This document shows positions 52,849 through 61,827 of a DNA stretch of 64,000 nucleotides, in pieces. The notes under the pieces are model-generated. The model made no database searches, had not been told where the DNA came from, and worked only from the letters and a program-made list of their open reading frames with translations. Source of the stretch: Sulfurivirga sp964427185 (GTDB taxonomy: Bacteria; Pseudomonadota; Gammaproteobacteria; Thiomicrospirales; Thiomicrospiraceae); NCBI GenBank assembly GCA_964427185.1, contig CAYRSN010000003.1, forward strand, positions 12,546-76,545, given 5' to 3'. The stretch's first letter is position 1, and every line of letters begins with the position of its first letter. The translations under genes were made by a program, and so were the position numbers.

Positions 52849-53796
52849 TCAAGTCAATAATGTACGCGCCTGCTGCGCGTCCTGGTGAATCTGCTGCATT
52901 AATGCATCCAGTGAACTAAATTTACGCTCTGGGCGAATAAAATCGGTTAATTTTACCGTGATATGAGCACCATAAACCATTTTTGACCAGTCAAACAGGT
53001 GCACCTCAATACTGGGGCGCACGCCATCTACGGTAGGCCGTACACCAATATTGGCCACACCGGGCAGCGCTCGCTCCTTGGTTTCGGCAATATCCACCCG
53101 CACGGCAAACACACCTGAAACGGGCATTTTCTGACGTTTCGGGTTGACATTCAAAGTAGGAAACCCCAACTTGCGCCCCTGCTTCTGGCCATGAATAACA
53201 CGCCCGGAAAACCCATAAACATGTCCCAACATCTTCGTTGCCAGCGCCAAGTTCGGTTCCGCCAGCGTCTGACGGATACGTGTAGAACTCACCCGTGCGC
53301 CAGCTATTTTAAAAGTAGGCTGGTGCGCCACCTCAAACCCCAGCTGCCGTCCCATCATACTGAGCAACTTAAAATCTCCCCTCCGCCCGGCACCAAAATG
53401 AAAATCATCCCCCACAGAGACAAAACGTGCACGCAGTGCATGATGCAGAATATCCCGCACAAAGCACTCTGCAGACAAACTGGAAAAGGCAGCATCAAAG
53501 CGCACCATTACAACATAGTCCACGCCATGAACTGCCAGAGCCTGTAGTTTTTCCCGCAAATTCATCAGGCGCACGGGAGCCTGACCGGGTGAAAAAAATT
53601 CTGCCGGATGTGGTTCAAACAACATGACCACCACAGGCAGCTCCAACCGCGCACCAGCTGCCTTTAACTGAGCCAGCACCTGCTGATGGCCACGATGCAC
53701 ACCGTCAAAATTTCCTACTGTCACCACACTGCCCCGCACCAACGGAGCACAGGCAGAGTGATTAAGATTATGCAATCCACGAATCAAATGCACCAT
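52849..53796 (-). CDS. ribF: Bifunctional riboflavin kinase/FMN adenylyltransferase
   Basis: 315 residues. The N-terminal adenylyltransferase has VTVGNFDGVHRGHQQVL (25-41) and STRIRQTL. The C-terminal flavokinase has KLGFPTLNVNP and GVANIGVRPTVDG. It makes FMN and FAD. One base after murJ and 18 bases before ileS. Confidence 0.97.
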   Translation of the reverse strand: MVHLIRGLHNLNHSACAPLVRGSVVTVGNFDGVHRGHQQVLAQLKAAGARLELPVVVMLFEPHPAEFFSPGQAPVRLMNLREKLQALAVHGVDYVVMVRFDAAFSSLSAECFVRDILHHALRARFVSVGDDFHFGAGRRGDFKLLSMMGRQLGFEVAHQPTFKIAGARVSSTRIRQTLAEPNLALATKMLGHVYGFSGRVIHGQKQGRKLGFPTLNVNPKRQKMPVSGVFAVRVDIAETKERALPGVANIGVRPTVDGVRPSIEVHLFDWSKMVYGAHITVKLTDFIRPERKFSSLDALMQQIHQDAQQARTLLT

Positions 53797-55332
53797 TTAC
53801 ACCTTTTTTGCCACTTGTGACACATCCGCAAACCGCCACCCCATCATAAACAAAACCGCACCATACACCCCCATGGCACTGAACACCAATCCGGTCAACC
53901 ATAACACACGCTCACCCGCACTCGCCTCAAGCCATTCCGCCAAGTCAGGCGTGCTCCACCATAGCCAAATTGCCATAGCCAGTAATCCCATGCCGCCCTG
54001 AAAAAACCGCCACAACCAGCCGGGCAACGGCTGAAAACGGTTCATATTGCGCGTCAAAAACCAATATAACAACCCCGCATTAACAAAAGCAGAAAGGCTG
54101 GTCGCCAGTGCCAACCCCGCATGCGCCAACGGCCAGATGAAAATTAAATTCAGCACGGTGTTCGCCACCAGAGCAATCACTGCCGCGCGCACCGGCAATT
54201 TCATTTCTTTCATGGCATAGAAGGCAGGTGCAAGCACCTTGACCAAAATAAAACCACTCAATCCCAAGCTATAAGCAATCAAGCTTTTTTGTGCCTGCAT
54301 CACATCCGTATCGGTAAAAGCACCATAATGAAACAGTGTTGTCAATAACGGCCCGGATAATAGTACCAGCCCTACAGTCGCAGGCACACCGATCAGCCAG
54401 ATCAGTCTCAACGCCTGATCCAGATCCTGGCGAAAGCCATGCCAGTCCTCTACTGCTACTTTTTTACTGAGCCCGGGCAGTACTACGGTAGCCAACGCGA
54501 TCCCAAACACCCCCAATGGAAACTCCATTAAGCGGTCGGAGTAATATAGCCAGGAAACCGAGCCTGTCTGTAAAAAAGAGGCCAATATCGTATCAATCAG
54601 CAGGTTGATCTGAGCCACCGACACGCCAAACAGTGCCGGTAGCATCAGCCTTTTTACCTCCTCTACGCCAGGATCAGAGACAGGGCGCGGCCGAGGCAGC
54701 AATCCCAGACGCCATAAAAACGGCAGATGAAATACCAGCTGTACAACGCCGGCAATCAGCACCCCCCAAGCCAGCGCCAAAACAGGCGGCTGAAAATAAG
54801 CGCTCAGCCCCAACGCTCCACCAATCAAAGTTAGATTCAACAGCACCGGTGTGAAAGCAGGCACGGCAAAACGATTATAGGTATTCAAAATAGCGGAAGA
54901 AAGCGCCACTAACGAAATCAGCAGCAAGTAAGGAAAAGTCAGTCTGAGCATGTCGGCCGTCAACTGAAACTTTTCCGTCTCCTGCGCAAAGCCAGGTGCA
55001 AACAGCCAGATTACCTGCTCAGCAAACACCATGCCCAGCCCAACAAACACGATCAGAACAGCCAGCAGACGAAAACTGATGGCATCCACCAGCTGCTGAA
55101 CGCGTGCTTTCCCCTGCCTCTCTTTTGCTTCCGCCAATACAGGTACAAACGCCTGAGAAAAGGCGCCTTCAGCAAACAGGCGACGAAAGAAGTTGGGGAT
55201 TTTGAAAGCCACAAAGAAGGCGTCTGCTCCAACACTAGCGCCAAAGTAACGGGCAATGACCATATCGCGCACAAACCCCAGTATGCGCGAAAGCAAAGTC
55301 ATACCACTTACGGTAAAAAGTGATTTGAGCAT
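53797..55332 (-). CDS. murJ: Lipid II flippase MurJ
   Basis: 511 residues with about fourteen membrane segments. The start MLKSLFTVSGMTLLSRILGF and the SRILGFVRDMVIARYFGASV block are typical of MurJ/MviN. It moves lipid II across the inner membrane for peptidoglycan synthesis. 67 bp after rpsT, beyond a terminator. Confidence 0.97.
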   Translation of the reverse strand: MLKSLFTVSGMTLLSRILGFVRDMVIARYFGASVGADAFFVAFKIPNFFRRLFAEGAFSQAFVPVLAEAKERQGKARVQQLVDAISFRLLAVLIVFVGLGMVFAEQVIWLFAPGFAQETEKFQLTADMLRLTFPYLLLISLVALSSAILNTYNRFAVPAFTPVLLNLTLIGGALGLSAYFQPPVLALAWGVLIAGVVQLVFHLPFLWRLGLLPRPRPVSDPGVEEVKRLMLPALFGVSVAQINLLIDTILASFLQTGSVSWLYYSDRLMEFPLGVFGIALATVVLPGLSKKVAVEDWHGFRQDLDQALRLIWLIGVPATVGLVLLSGPLLTTLFHYGAFTDTDVMQAQKSLIAYSLGLSGFILVKVLAPAFYAMKEMKLPVRAAVIALVANTVLNLIFIWPLAHAGLALATSLSAFVNAGLLYWFLTRNMNRFQPLPGWLWRFFQGGMGLLAMAIWLWWSTPDLAEWLEASAGERVLWLTGLVFSAMGVYGAVLFMMGWRFADVSQVAKKV

Positions 55333-55353
55333 GAATACAAGCTCTCAAAAACG

Positions 55354-55374
55354 AAAAAACCGGGCAAAGCCCGG
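55354..55374 (-). terminator. rpsT terminator
   Basis: CCGGGC / GCCCGG with an AAA loop and a run of six T residues on the minus strand. It lies 26 bases after the rpsT stop and before murJ. Confidence 0.8.
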
Positions 55375-55399
55375 CTATTTTACGCAATTTAATGTGTGA

Positions 55400-55678
55400 T
55401 CAGGCGGCCTGTTGCTGTGCCAGTTTCTTTAGCGCGGCATTCAGACGACTCTTCAGGCGCGCTGCGGTATTTTTCTTAATAATTCCTTTGCGTGCCACAG
55501 CGTCCAGCTTGGCCTGTGCCAAACGGAAAGTCGCCATACCATTTTCATAATCGCCCGCCTCAATATACTTACGGACTTTTTTTACCAGTGTGCGTGCAGC
55601 ACCCTTGTGAATACGATTACGCAGACGACGCTTTACATTCTGACGCGCACGTTTTTTAGCGGATTTGATATTCGCCAT
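55400..55678 (-). CDS. rpsT: 30S ribosomal protein S20
   Basis: 92 residues, helical and basic, starting MANIKSAKKRARQNVKRRLR, with the GIIKKNTAARLKSRLNAALK block. It binds 16S rRNA. First gene of the rpsT-murJ-ribF-ileS-lspA order seen in many gammaproteobacteria. Confidence 0.97.
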   Translation of the reverse strand: MANIKSAKKRARQNVKRRLRNRIHKGAARTLVKKVRKYIEAGDYENGMATFRLAQAKLDAVARKGIIKKNTAARLKSRLNAALKKLAQQQAA

Positions 55679-55791
55679 ATTTTATCTCCAAAATTCACTG
55701 CTTAAACAATTCGGCCAACGTCGCCATGATTGTTCTGTCTGAGAGGAACCAACAATTATACACCCATTCAAACATCAGTCAACGCACCCTC

Positions 55792-56949
55792 TCAAAGACT
55801 GCGCTGGGATAAGGGAATATAACAGCGAGCCCCCGGTCCTGTATAAATCTGAGTAGGTCGGAAAATTTTGTTATGCTGCAGCTGCTCCCGCCAGTGTGCC
55901 ATCCACCCTGCTGAACGTGCCACAGCAAAAATGGAAGTAAACATTGCCGGATCAAACCCCATCTCACGGTAGAGAATACCAGAGTAAAAGTCTACATTGG
56001 GATAAACGCCCTTAGGCCCCAAGTACTCCTCGGCAACCCGCTCCACCTCCCTGGCAATCTCAAATGTTTTGCTCAGCCCGGCTTTATCTTTCAAGGTTTC
56101 CTCTGCAAGCTTCTGCAAAATCGTTGCACGCGGATCTTTTGTTTTATATTCCCTATGCCCCATGCCCCAAATCACCTGTTTGTTTTTCAGGCGCTGCTCA
56201 ATGTAGGGGCGTACATTTTTAACACTGCCTATCTCATCCAGCATCTCGATGACTTTCTGGTTCGCACCTCCGTGCAGCGGCCCGGATAGGGCACCAATTG
56301 CGGCAGACATCACAGAACACGGATTTGCCAACGTAGAACCCACCACCAGTGTGGTAAAAGTTGAGGCGTTGATTGTATGTTCCGCATGCAGAATCAAGCA
56401 GGCATCCAACAGCCTGGCCCACTCAGGATCCGGAGTTTCACCATTGAGCATATAGAGGAAGTTTTCTGCATAGGTCAAATCCTTTCTCGGCTCGATCGGA
56501 TCATAACCATTACGCAGGTGCTCCCACATGGCTACCAGTGTCGCCATGTGGGCGATGATTTTGATAGTTACTTCGTTGATGTAGTCCCGGCTGTTTTCAC
56601 CACCTTCCATATAGTCTGTGTGCGGATAAAAGCTGGCCAGGGAGGCCACTGCGGTTTGCAACATGTGCATGGGGTGCGTAGTATGCGGCAAGTTTTTCAT
56701 CAACGCGCGCAGGTTATATTTCACCCGGCGATTCTGACGCAGCACCGCATCAAACTCCTCAAGCTCTTCTCTGTTGGGCAAATCCCCATACAGCAACAAC
56801 AGCATGGTTTCTTCAAACGTAGACTGCTCGGCCAAATCAGCAATATCATAACCGCGGTAAGTGAGAATGCCCTTTTCACCGTCAATATAGGAAATTGCGG
56901 ATTTAGTGGCCGGCACACCCGCCAGCCCGGGAACATATTCCATACTCAT
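55792..56949 (-). CDS. gltA: Citrate synthase, short type (or 2-methylcitrate synthase)
   Basis: 385 residues, the short dimeric-type length, compared with about 430 for hexameric GltA. Active-site histidines are in GALSGPLHGGANQ and WGMGHREYKTKDPR, with the catalytic aspartate in NVDFYSG. It condenses oxaloacetate with acetyl-CoA. 2-Methylcitrate synthase (PrpC) has the same length and motifs. There are no prp genes beside it, so citrate synthase is preferred. Follows erpA by 12 bases. Confidence 0.85.
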   Translation of the reverse strand: MSMEYVPGLAGVPATKSAISYIDGEKGILTYRGYDIADLAEQSTFEETMLLLLYGDLPNREELEEFDAVLRQNRRVKYNLRALMKNLPHTTHPMHMLQTAVASLASFYPHTDYMEGGENSRDYINEVTIKIIAHMATLVAMWEHLRNGYDPIEPRKDLTYAENFLYMLNGETPDPEWARLLDACLILHAEHTINASTFTTLVVGSTLANPCSVMSAAIGALSGPLHGGANQKVIEMLDEIGSVKNVRPYIEQRLKNKQVIWGMGHREYKTKDPRATILQKLAEETLKDKAGLSKTFEIAREVERVAEEYLGPKGVYPNVDFYSGILYREMGFDPAMFTSIFAVARSAGWMAHWREQLQHNKIFRPTQIYTGPGARCYIPLSQRSL

Positions 56950-56961
56950 AAAACAATTCCA

Positions 56962-57306
56962 TCAAACACTAAATGAACTGCCACACCCACAGGTTGTGGT
57001 CGCATTGGGGTTTTCAATTACAAAACGTGCCCCCTGCAAATCTTCCAAATAATCGATTTTAGCGCCGACCAGATACTGAAAGCTCATGGGATCAATCAAT
57101 AACGTCACCCCGTTTTTTTCCACTACCGTGTCATCTTCCGCCTGCGTTTCATCAAAAGTAAAACCATACTGAAAGCCCGAGCACCCGCCTCCTGTAATAT
57201 ATACGCGGAGCTTAAGCTGATCATTTCCTTCATCTTCAATCAGGCTTTTTACCTTATCGGTAGCCGCTTCCGTAAAGATTACCGGCGCGTTAGATTGATC
57301 TGTCAT
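56962..57306 (-). CDS. erpA: Iron-sulfur cluster insertion protein ErpA
   Basis: 114 residues, A-type carrier. The three ligand cysteines are 42 (GGGCSGFQYG) and 106/108 (TTCGCGSSF). It passes 4Fe-4S clusters to enzymes such as IspG. Located 48 bp after argC. Confidence 0.96.
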   Translation of the reverse strand: MTDQSNAPVIFTEAATDKVKSLIEDEGNDQLKLRVYITGGGCSGFQYGFTFDETQAEDDTVVEKNGVTLLIDPMSFQYLVGAKIDYLEDLQGARFVIENPNATTTCGCGSSFSV

Positions 57307-57354
57307 GGTATGTTCCTCACTGTAATGTATTTGCCCGTTAAAATATTCATTTTA

Positions 57355-58401
57355 TCACGGCAAATATGCAGGCGCTTCCAGCCCTAAGGTTTCTTCCAGG
57401 CCAAACATAATGTTCATATTCTGAACCGCCTGTCCTGAAGCGCCCTTCACCAAATTATCAATCACACTGGTCACTACTACCACATCACGCCCCTGAGGCC
57501 GATAAACCGCCAGACGGCACATATTGGAGCCTTTTACCATACGCGTATCCGGTAAGCTGTTGAGCGGCATCACGTCCACAAACGGCTCTTGTGCATAGGT
57601 CTGCTCAAACAACGCTTGCAGCGCTTCTACGGAAAGATTTTGTTTCAATCTGCCATACAAAGTGGCCTCAATGCCACGGATCATGGGCACCAAGTGCGGC
57701 ACAAATGTGAGATTGACAGTAGTTTGCGCCATATGGTTCAACTGCTGTTCAATTTCAGGCAGGTGACGATGTCCCTGAATACCATAGGCTTTAAAGCTTT
57801 CTGCCGTTTCTGCCGCTAATGAGCCAACCTTGGCGCCTCGTCCGGCACCGCTCACACCGGATTTCGCATCCGCAACCAGATGATCCACATCAATAACCCC
57901 CTCCTTTAAAAGCGGGTAAAAGCCCAACTGCACGGCGGTAGGATAACAACCCGGGTTTGCAACAACCCGTGCCGTTTTAATCTGATCCCTGTTAAGCTCT
58001 GGCAGCCCGTAAACCACCTCCTGCATCAGCTCAGGGCAGGCGTGCGGCATTCCATAAAAGTTTTCCCATACTCGCAAGTCCGTAATACGAAAATCCGCCG
58101 CCAGATCAATCACCTTTACTCCAGCTTCAACCAGCTCAGGAGTCAGCTTCATGGCCACACCATGTGGCGTGGCAAAAAACACCACATCACACTGCTTGAG
58201 CTGCATCACATCCGGCACAGCATATTGCAAATCAGAATAAGCTTCGCGCAAGTTGGCAAATAGCTCCCACACATAAAGCCCTGCCTCACTACGCGATGTG
58301 ATCACCTGTACATCCGCCTGTGGATGCTGTGCTAATAAGCGCAACAGCTCTGCACCTGTATAACCAGTCCCACCAACAATACCAATCTTAATACGCTTCA
58401 T
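57355..58401 (-). CDS. argC: N-acetyl-gamma-glutamyl-phosphate reductase
   Basis: 348 residues from the ATG at 58401 (MKRIKIGIVGGTGYTGAELL), with AGGAG upstream. The open frame extends 21 codons further but would overlap modE. The catalytic cysteine lies in ARVVANPGCYPTAVQLGFYP. It is the third step of arginine synthesis. Directly follows the modE-like gene with two bases between. Confidence 0.96.
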   Translation of the reverse strand: MKRIKIGIVGGTGYTGAELLRLLAQHPQADVQVITSRSEAGLYVWELFANLREAYSDLQYAVPDVMQLKQCDVVFFATPHGVAMKLTPELVEAGVKVIDLAADFRITDLRVWENFYGMPHACPELMQEVVYGLPELNRDQIKTARVVANPGCYPTAVQLGFYPLLKEGVIDVDHLVADAKSGVSGAGRGAKVGSLAAETAESFKAYGIQGHRHLPEIEQQLNHMAQTTVNLTFVPHLVPMIRGIEATLYGRLKQNLSVEALQALFEQTYAQEPFVDVMPLNSLPDTRMVKGSNMCRLAVYRPQGRDVVVVTSVIDNLVKGASGQAVQNMNIMFGLEETLGLEAPAYLP

Positions 58402-58403
58402 AG

Positions 58404-58805
58404 CTACTCCTTTAATGCCCCTTGCTGCCATGCCCGAATATCTTCCTCCAGCGTTGCTGCGCACTGGCGCATCTGTGCTTCCAAGCGTGCATACAGCATC
58501 AGCGTCTGCCTGCCATATTCCGTCAAAAAGGCACCTCCCCCCTTCTTCCCACCTGTCGCACGCTCCACCATGGGATAAGGCCCCAGCATATTCATTGCCT
58601 GAACCAAGGACCAGGCACGTTTATAAGACATTCCTAACCGCTTGGCCGCCTGTCGTATTGAGCCTGTTTCATCAATCGCCTGCAGCAAACGCACCCGGCC
58701 GATCCCAATCCAATTGCCCTTATCTGGCCCTATCAGCCAAAAGCGCGCATGGAGACCATGCTGCAACTGCCCGCCCGGTAAATGAGTTTCAACCGATTCT
58801 GTCAT
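58404..58805 (-). CDS. ModE-like winged-helix regulator (N-terminal domain only)
   Basis: 133 residues. The helix-turn-helix segment GRVRLLQAIDETGSIRQAAK (about 36-55) and SYKRAWSLVQAMN match the ModE/LysR-type DNA-binding domain, and ATGGKKGGGAFLTEYG is the ModE wing. The molybdate-binding (MOP/TOBE) domains of full ModE are missing, so metal sensing is uncertain. It heads a modE-argC-erpA-gltA run. A molybdenum link to moeB is possible. Confidence 0.85.
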   Translation of the reverse strand: MTESVETHLPGGQLQHGLHARFWLIGPDKGNWIGIGRVRLLQAIDETGSIRQAAKRLGMSYKRAWSLVQAMNMLGPYPMVERATGGKKGGGAFLTEYGRQTLMLYARLEAQMRQCAATLEEDIRAWQQGALKE

Positions 58806-58885
58806 GGCTAATATTATGACACGAACCCCCCAAACTTTTACCTGAGCATATATTCAAGTTCAACCGACTGGCTTGCCACAAAACA

Positions 58886-58914
58886 TTGACCCTTTCAATA
58901 CCGGAAGCTATAGT
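58886..58914 (+). promoter_or_regulatory. Promoter of the Spy-like gene
   Basis: TTGACC (58886-58891), 17 bp spacer, TATAGT (58909-58914): a near-consensus sigma-70 promoter 36 bp before the ATG. An AAGGA ribosome-binding site follows. Confidence 0.8.
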
Positions 58915-58949
58915 GTTGAAGAACTTTATTTCAACTCAAGGAACCGTTT

Positions 58950-59282
58950 ATGAAAAAACATTTCATTGCTACCGCCCTACTGGCCGCAAGTTTCAGCATC
59001 AGTGCCGCACCACAAGCCCCCGCCAAAGACCCAATGGCTGATGCGCTGGGGCTTACACCAGAGCAAGTAGAGAAAATCAACAGAATCAAAGCGGACTACC
59101 AGCAAAAACTCCAGGCAATCATTAAAGAAGGTGAAGAAAAAATTCAGGCGGTTCTCACCCCGGAACAGAAGCAGAAACTGGCAGAGCTTCAGGCTCAGCG
59201 TGAAGCCATGATGCGTAAAATGCGTGAAATGATGCAACAGCGTCAACAGCAACATGGCCAGCCGCAAACCTCCGACAACTAA
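58950..59282 (+). CDS. Spy/CpxP-like periplasmic protein
   Basis: 110 residues. The signal peptide MKKHFIATALLAASFSISAA is cleaved near SAA-PQ. The mature part is one helical hairpin with two LTPEQ motifs (residues 35-39 and 69-73), the LTXXQ signature of the Spy/CpxP family, and a glutamine-rich tail. Such proteins act as periplasmic chaperones or stress sensors. No CpxRA-type partner is adjacent. Confidence 0.75.
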   Translation: MKKHFIATALLAASFSISAAPQAPAKDPMADALGLTPEQVEKINRIKADYQQKLQAIIKEGEEKIQAVLTPEQKQKLAELQAQREAMMRKMREMMQQRQQQHGQPQTSDN

Positions 59283-59412
59283 ACACGCAACCAGGCACCT
59301 GACGATCCCCCCTTTGGAAGAGCGTCAGGCTCGCCTGATCGCACGGCTGTTACGCTTTTTGATCAATAACAAACCGTCCGAGCGTAATAAGCAACCCCCC
59401 ACATTACACTAG
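59254..59412 (+). CDS. Possible overlapping small ORF (+1 frame)
   Basis: A 52-codon frame begins with ATG inside the last codons of the Spy-like gene (29-base overlap) and ends TAG at 59410-59412. The protein is basic and amphipathic (LEERQARLIARLLRFLINNK). No Shine-Dalgarno site is seen. It could be coupled to the upstream gene, a frameshifted C-terminal extension of it, or chance. Confidence 0.25.
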   Translation: MASRKPPTTKHATRHLTIPPLEERQARLIARLLRFLINNKPSERNKQPPTLH

Positions 59413-59429
59413 ACACCAGCCCGAGATAC

Positions 59430-60005
59430 TCAAATGCCACATGTGCCGTGTAACAAGGCGGCCTCAACTTCTGCGCGAACGGCTTTCCCTTTTAATTTTT
59501 CTACCAAATAGAGCGCAAACGCCATGGCTGTGCCCGGACCTTTCGAGGTAATGATATTGTCATCTTCCACGACCGGCGCATCCACATAAGTCATTTCAAG
59601 CGCGGGCTGTGCATCCAATACGCCTGGATAACTGGTTGCACGATGGCCATCCAGCAGCCCCGCAGCCTTAAGCACCTGAGGTGCCGCACAAATGGCGGCA
59701 ACAGGCTTACCCGCAGCATGCATTTTCACGAGCAATGTTCTAATGCGCGCGTCCTCCCGCAGAAAATCCGCTCCTGGCAAGCCGCCGGGTAAGGCAATCA
59801 TATCGAAAGGCTCATCCATCACCGCATCCAGAGTTGTCTTAGCCAGCAACACTACACCGCGGCTTGCATGAATTTCTCTGTTGTCGTCCAGGCTGGCAGA
59901 AACCACCTCCACGCCGCCACGCACCAAAACATCCATAATGGTCACAGCTTCTAACTCTTCACACCCCTGCGCCAAGGGCACCAAAACACGCTTTTGCTCG
60001 CTCAT
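59430..60005 (-). CDS. DJ-1/PfpI family protein (YajL-like)
   Basis: 191 residues. The nucleophile cysteine 106 lies in AAICAAPQVLKAAGLLDG, and the acidic residues are in GCEELEA (16-17). The family is linked to glyoxal handling, protein deglycation and oxidative-stress chaperoning. The exact activity is debated. Three bases after ctpA, so probably co-transcribed. Confidence 0.85.
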   Translation of the reverse strand: MSEQKRVLVPLAQGCEELEAVTIMDVLVRGGVEVVSASLDDNREIHASRGVVLLAKTTLDAVMDEPFDMIALPGGLPGADFLREDARIRTLLVKMHAAGKPVAAICAAPQVLKAAGLLDGHRATSYPGVLDAQPALEMTYVDAPVVEDDNIITSKGPGTAMAFALYLVEKLKGKAVRAEVEAALLHGTCGI

Positions 60006-60008
60006 CTG

Positions 60009-61346
60009 TCACTCTCCTTTCATGGTTTGTGCCAATGACATGCCTTTCAGCAGATTCAGCGCTTCATACAACTCATAGTCCTTATCCAGAATCTTTTTGA
60101 TTTCCGCTTCAGATTGAGCTGCATCCTGCTTTTGTGTTTCTTCAACAGGCTTATCATCCTGATGCTCAAGATGGCCTTTCAAATCCGCCTCATGCACCTC
60201 TAAGGCATCAGCACCTTCCAGCTTTCTGACCTCAAGGCGCGGGATGGTAATATCCGGTTCAATACCGGTCGCCTGAATAGAGCGTCCAGAAGGCGTGTAA
60301 TAACGCGCGGTTGTCAGCTTGATTGCCGCTCCGTTTTCCAACGGTATCAATGTTTGCACAGAGCCTTTACCGAACGTTTTTCTACCCGCCACCAAAGCCC
60401 TGCGGTGATCCTGCAGAGCACCGGCTACGATTTCCGATGCTGAGGCCGAACCTTCATTGATCAACACAACAATAGGCCGGCCATCCATGACATCCCCCCT
60501 GCGCGCCTTAAATTGCATCTGCGCATCCGGGTTCCGCCCCTTGGTGTAAACAATTAACCCTTCATTTAAAAACGCATCCGACACCTGCACTGCAGCCGTC
60601 AGGACTCCACCGGGGTTATTACGCAAATCCAGCACCACACCTTTTAGCGGTTTACCATTTTTTTCTTCCAAGACATTGATTGCGGCGACAAGATCCTGCC
60701 CCGTCCGCATCTGAAACTGGCTGATTCTCACATAGCCAAAATCTTTTTCCAAAAGTTTCTGCTTAACAGACTTCACCTTAATGATGGCACGCTTTAATTT
60801 GATCACTAAAGGCTTATCCGCACCCTTGCGCACAATCGTTAAAGTGATCTCTGTCCCCGGCTTGCCGCGCATCAGTTTGACAGCTTCACTCAAAGTCATC
60901 CCCTTTACAGGCTTGTCATCCAGCTTGATGATCAAATCTCCACTGCGGATTCCCGCACGTTGCGCGGGTGTATCATCAATCGGGGCGATGACCTTTACAA
61001 AGCCATCCTTATCCATGCCCACTTCCATGCCAAGTCCACCAAACTCACCACTGGTATGCTCCTGCATCTCCTTAAAGCTCTTAGGCGGCAGATAATCCGA
61101 ATGCGGATCAAGATTCGATACCATGCCTTTAATCGAGTATTCGATCAGCTTTTCTTCACTAACAGGCTCTACATAATTACGCTCAACTGTATTAAAAACC
61201 TGTACAAAAGTACGCAATGCCTGCAGCGGCAACTGTGTAGCCTTCTCCTGCGCGCTATCCTGTGCAAATCCTGTCACGCCAACTACAACCATGGCGCCCA
61301 GCAAGGCACCTGTTGCCATCCAACTTACTTTACGAAACATCTGCAT
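60009..61346 (-). CDS. ctpA: Carboxy-terminal processing protease (S41 family)
   Basis: 445 residues. An N-terminal signal/anchor (MATGALLGAMVVVGVTGFAQ) is followed by a PDZ domain (about 90-175, GLGMEVGMDKDGFVKVIAPI) and an S41 core with the serine in NEGSASASEIVAGAL and the lysine in GRKTFGKGSVQTL. The C-terminal tail is charged. It trims periplasmic proteins and may control peptidoglycan hydrolases. Downstream is the DJ-1 gene. Confidence 0.93.
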   Translation of the reverse strand: MQMFRKVSWMATGALLGAMVVVGVTGFAQDSAQEKATQLPLQALRTFVQVFNTVERNYVEPVSEEKLIEYSIKGMVSNLDPHSDYLPPKSFKEMQEHTSGEFGGLGMEVGMDKDGFVKVIAPIDDTPAQRAGIRSGDLIIKLDDKPVKGMTLSEAVKLMRGKPGTEITLTIVRKGADKPLVIKLKRAIIKVKSVKQKLLEKDFGYVRISQFQMRTGQDLVAAINVLEEKNGKPLKGVVLDLRNNPGGVLTAAVQVSDAFLNEGLIVYTKGRNPDAQMQFKARRGDVMDGRPIVVLINEGSASASEIVAGALQDHRRALVAGRKTFGKGSVQTLIPLENGAAIKLTTARYYTPSGRSIQATGIEPDITIPRLEVRKLEGADALEVHEADLKGHLEHQDDKPVEETQKQDAAQSEAEIKKILDKDYELYEALNLLKGMSLAQTMKGE

Positions 61347-61509
61347 AGACTTATTACTCCGTATTACATGAGTGTTTTCACACCCCTAATATTTGACCGG
61401 CTCATTATAAATAACTTTATATGACAAACCCGTTTATCCCGTCTAAAATAAATTTCACAACAGGACTTTTGAAAACCATTCATCGAGACTATTGAGACGG
61501 AATAAACCT

Positions 61510-61827
61510 ATGTCACCTCAGTTTGACCAAAGCTTTTTCGATATGCGCGAAGAAAACATTGAACAAGCAGCGCGTGCACTTAAGGCCATGGCGCACCCGC
61601 TCAGACTAAAGATACTCTGCGTAATCGGAGACAGCGAGCTGCCGGTTATGGAAATTGTGCAAAAAGTAGGCGCCACACAGAGTAATGTTTCTCAGCATCT
61701 GGACATACTGCGTGAAAAAGGCATTGTCCTCTCACGCCGAGAAGGCAGCAAAATCCTCTGCCGCGTCAAAAACCATCAGATCCTGGAACTTATGAATGCC
61801 ATGCAGAAAACTTTCTGCCCAACCTGA
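61510..61827 (+). CDS. ArsR-family regulator, BigR/SqrR-like
   Basis: 105 residues from the ATG at 61510, with GAGACGG 9 bases upstream. A TTG at 61492 is less likely. The winged helix has ATQSNVSQHLDILREKG. Cysteine 37 (KILCVIG) and cysteine 103 (KTFC) match the pair that forms a polysulfide link in SqrR/BigR/YgaV persulfide sensors, and a third cysteine is at 84. The metal sites of classical ArsR are absent. Divergent from ctpA. The target gene is not in the window. Confidence 0.82.
   Translation: MSPQFDQSFFDMREENIEQAARALKAMAHPLRLKILCVIGDSELPVMEIVQKVGATQSNVSQHLDILREKGIVLSRREGSKILCRVKNHQILELMNAMQKTFCPT

Noticed and set aside
59310..59360. Imperfect hairpins downstream of the Spy-like gene as a terminator
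   Set aside because: Stems are short or have very long loops, and no T run follows in a useful position.
61394..61425. TTGACC with 17-18 bp to TTATAT as arsR promoter
   Set aside because: The -10 matches poorly, and the A/T-rich region offers several equally weak choices.
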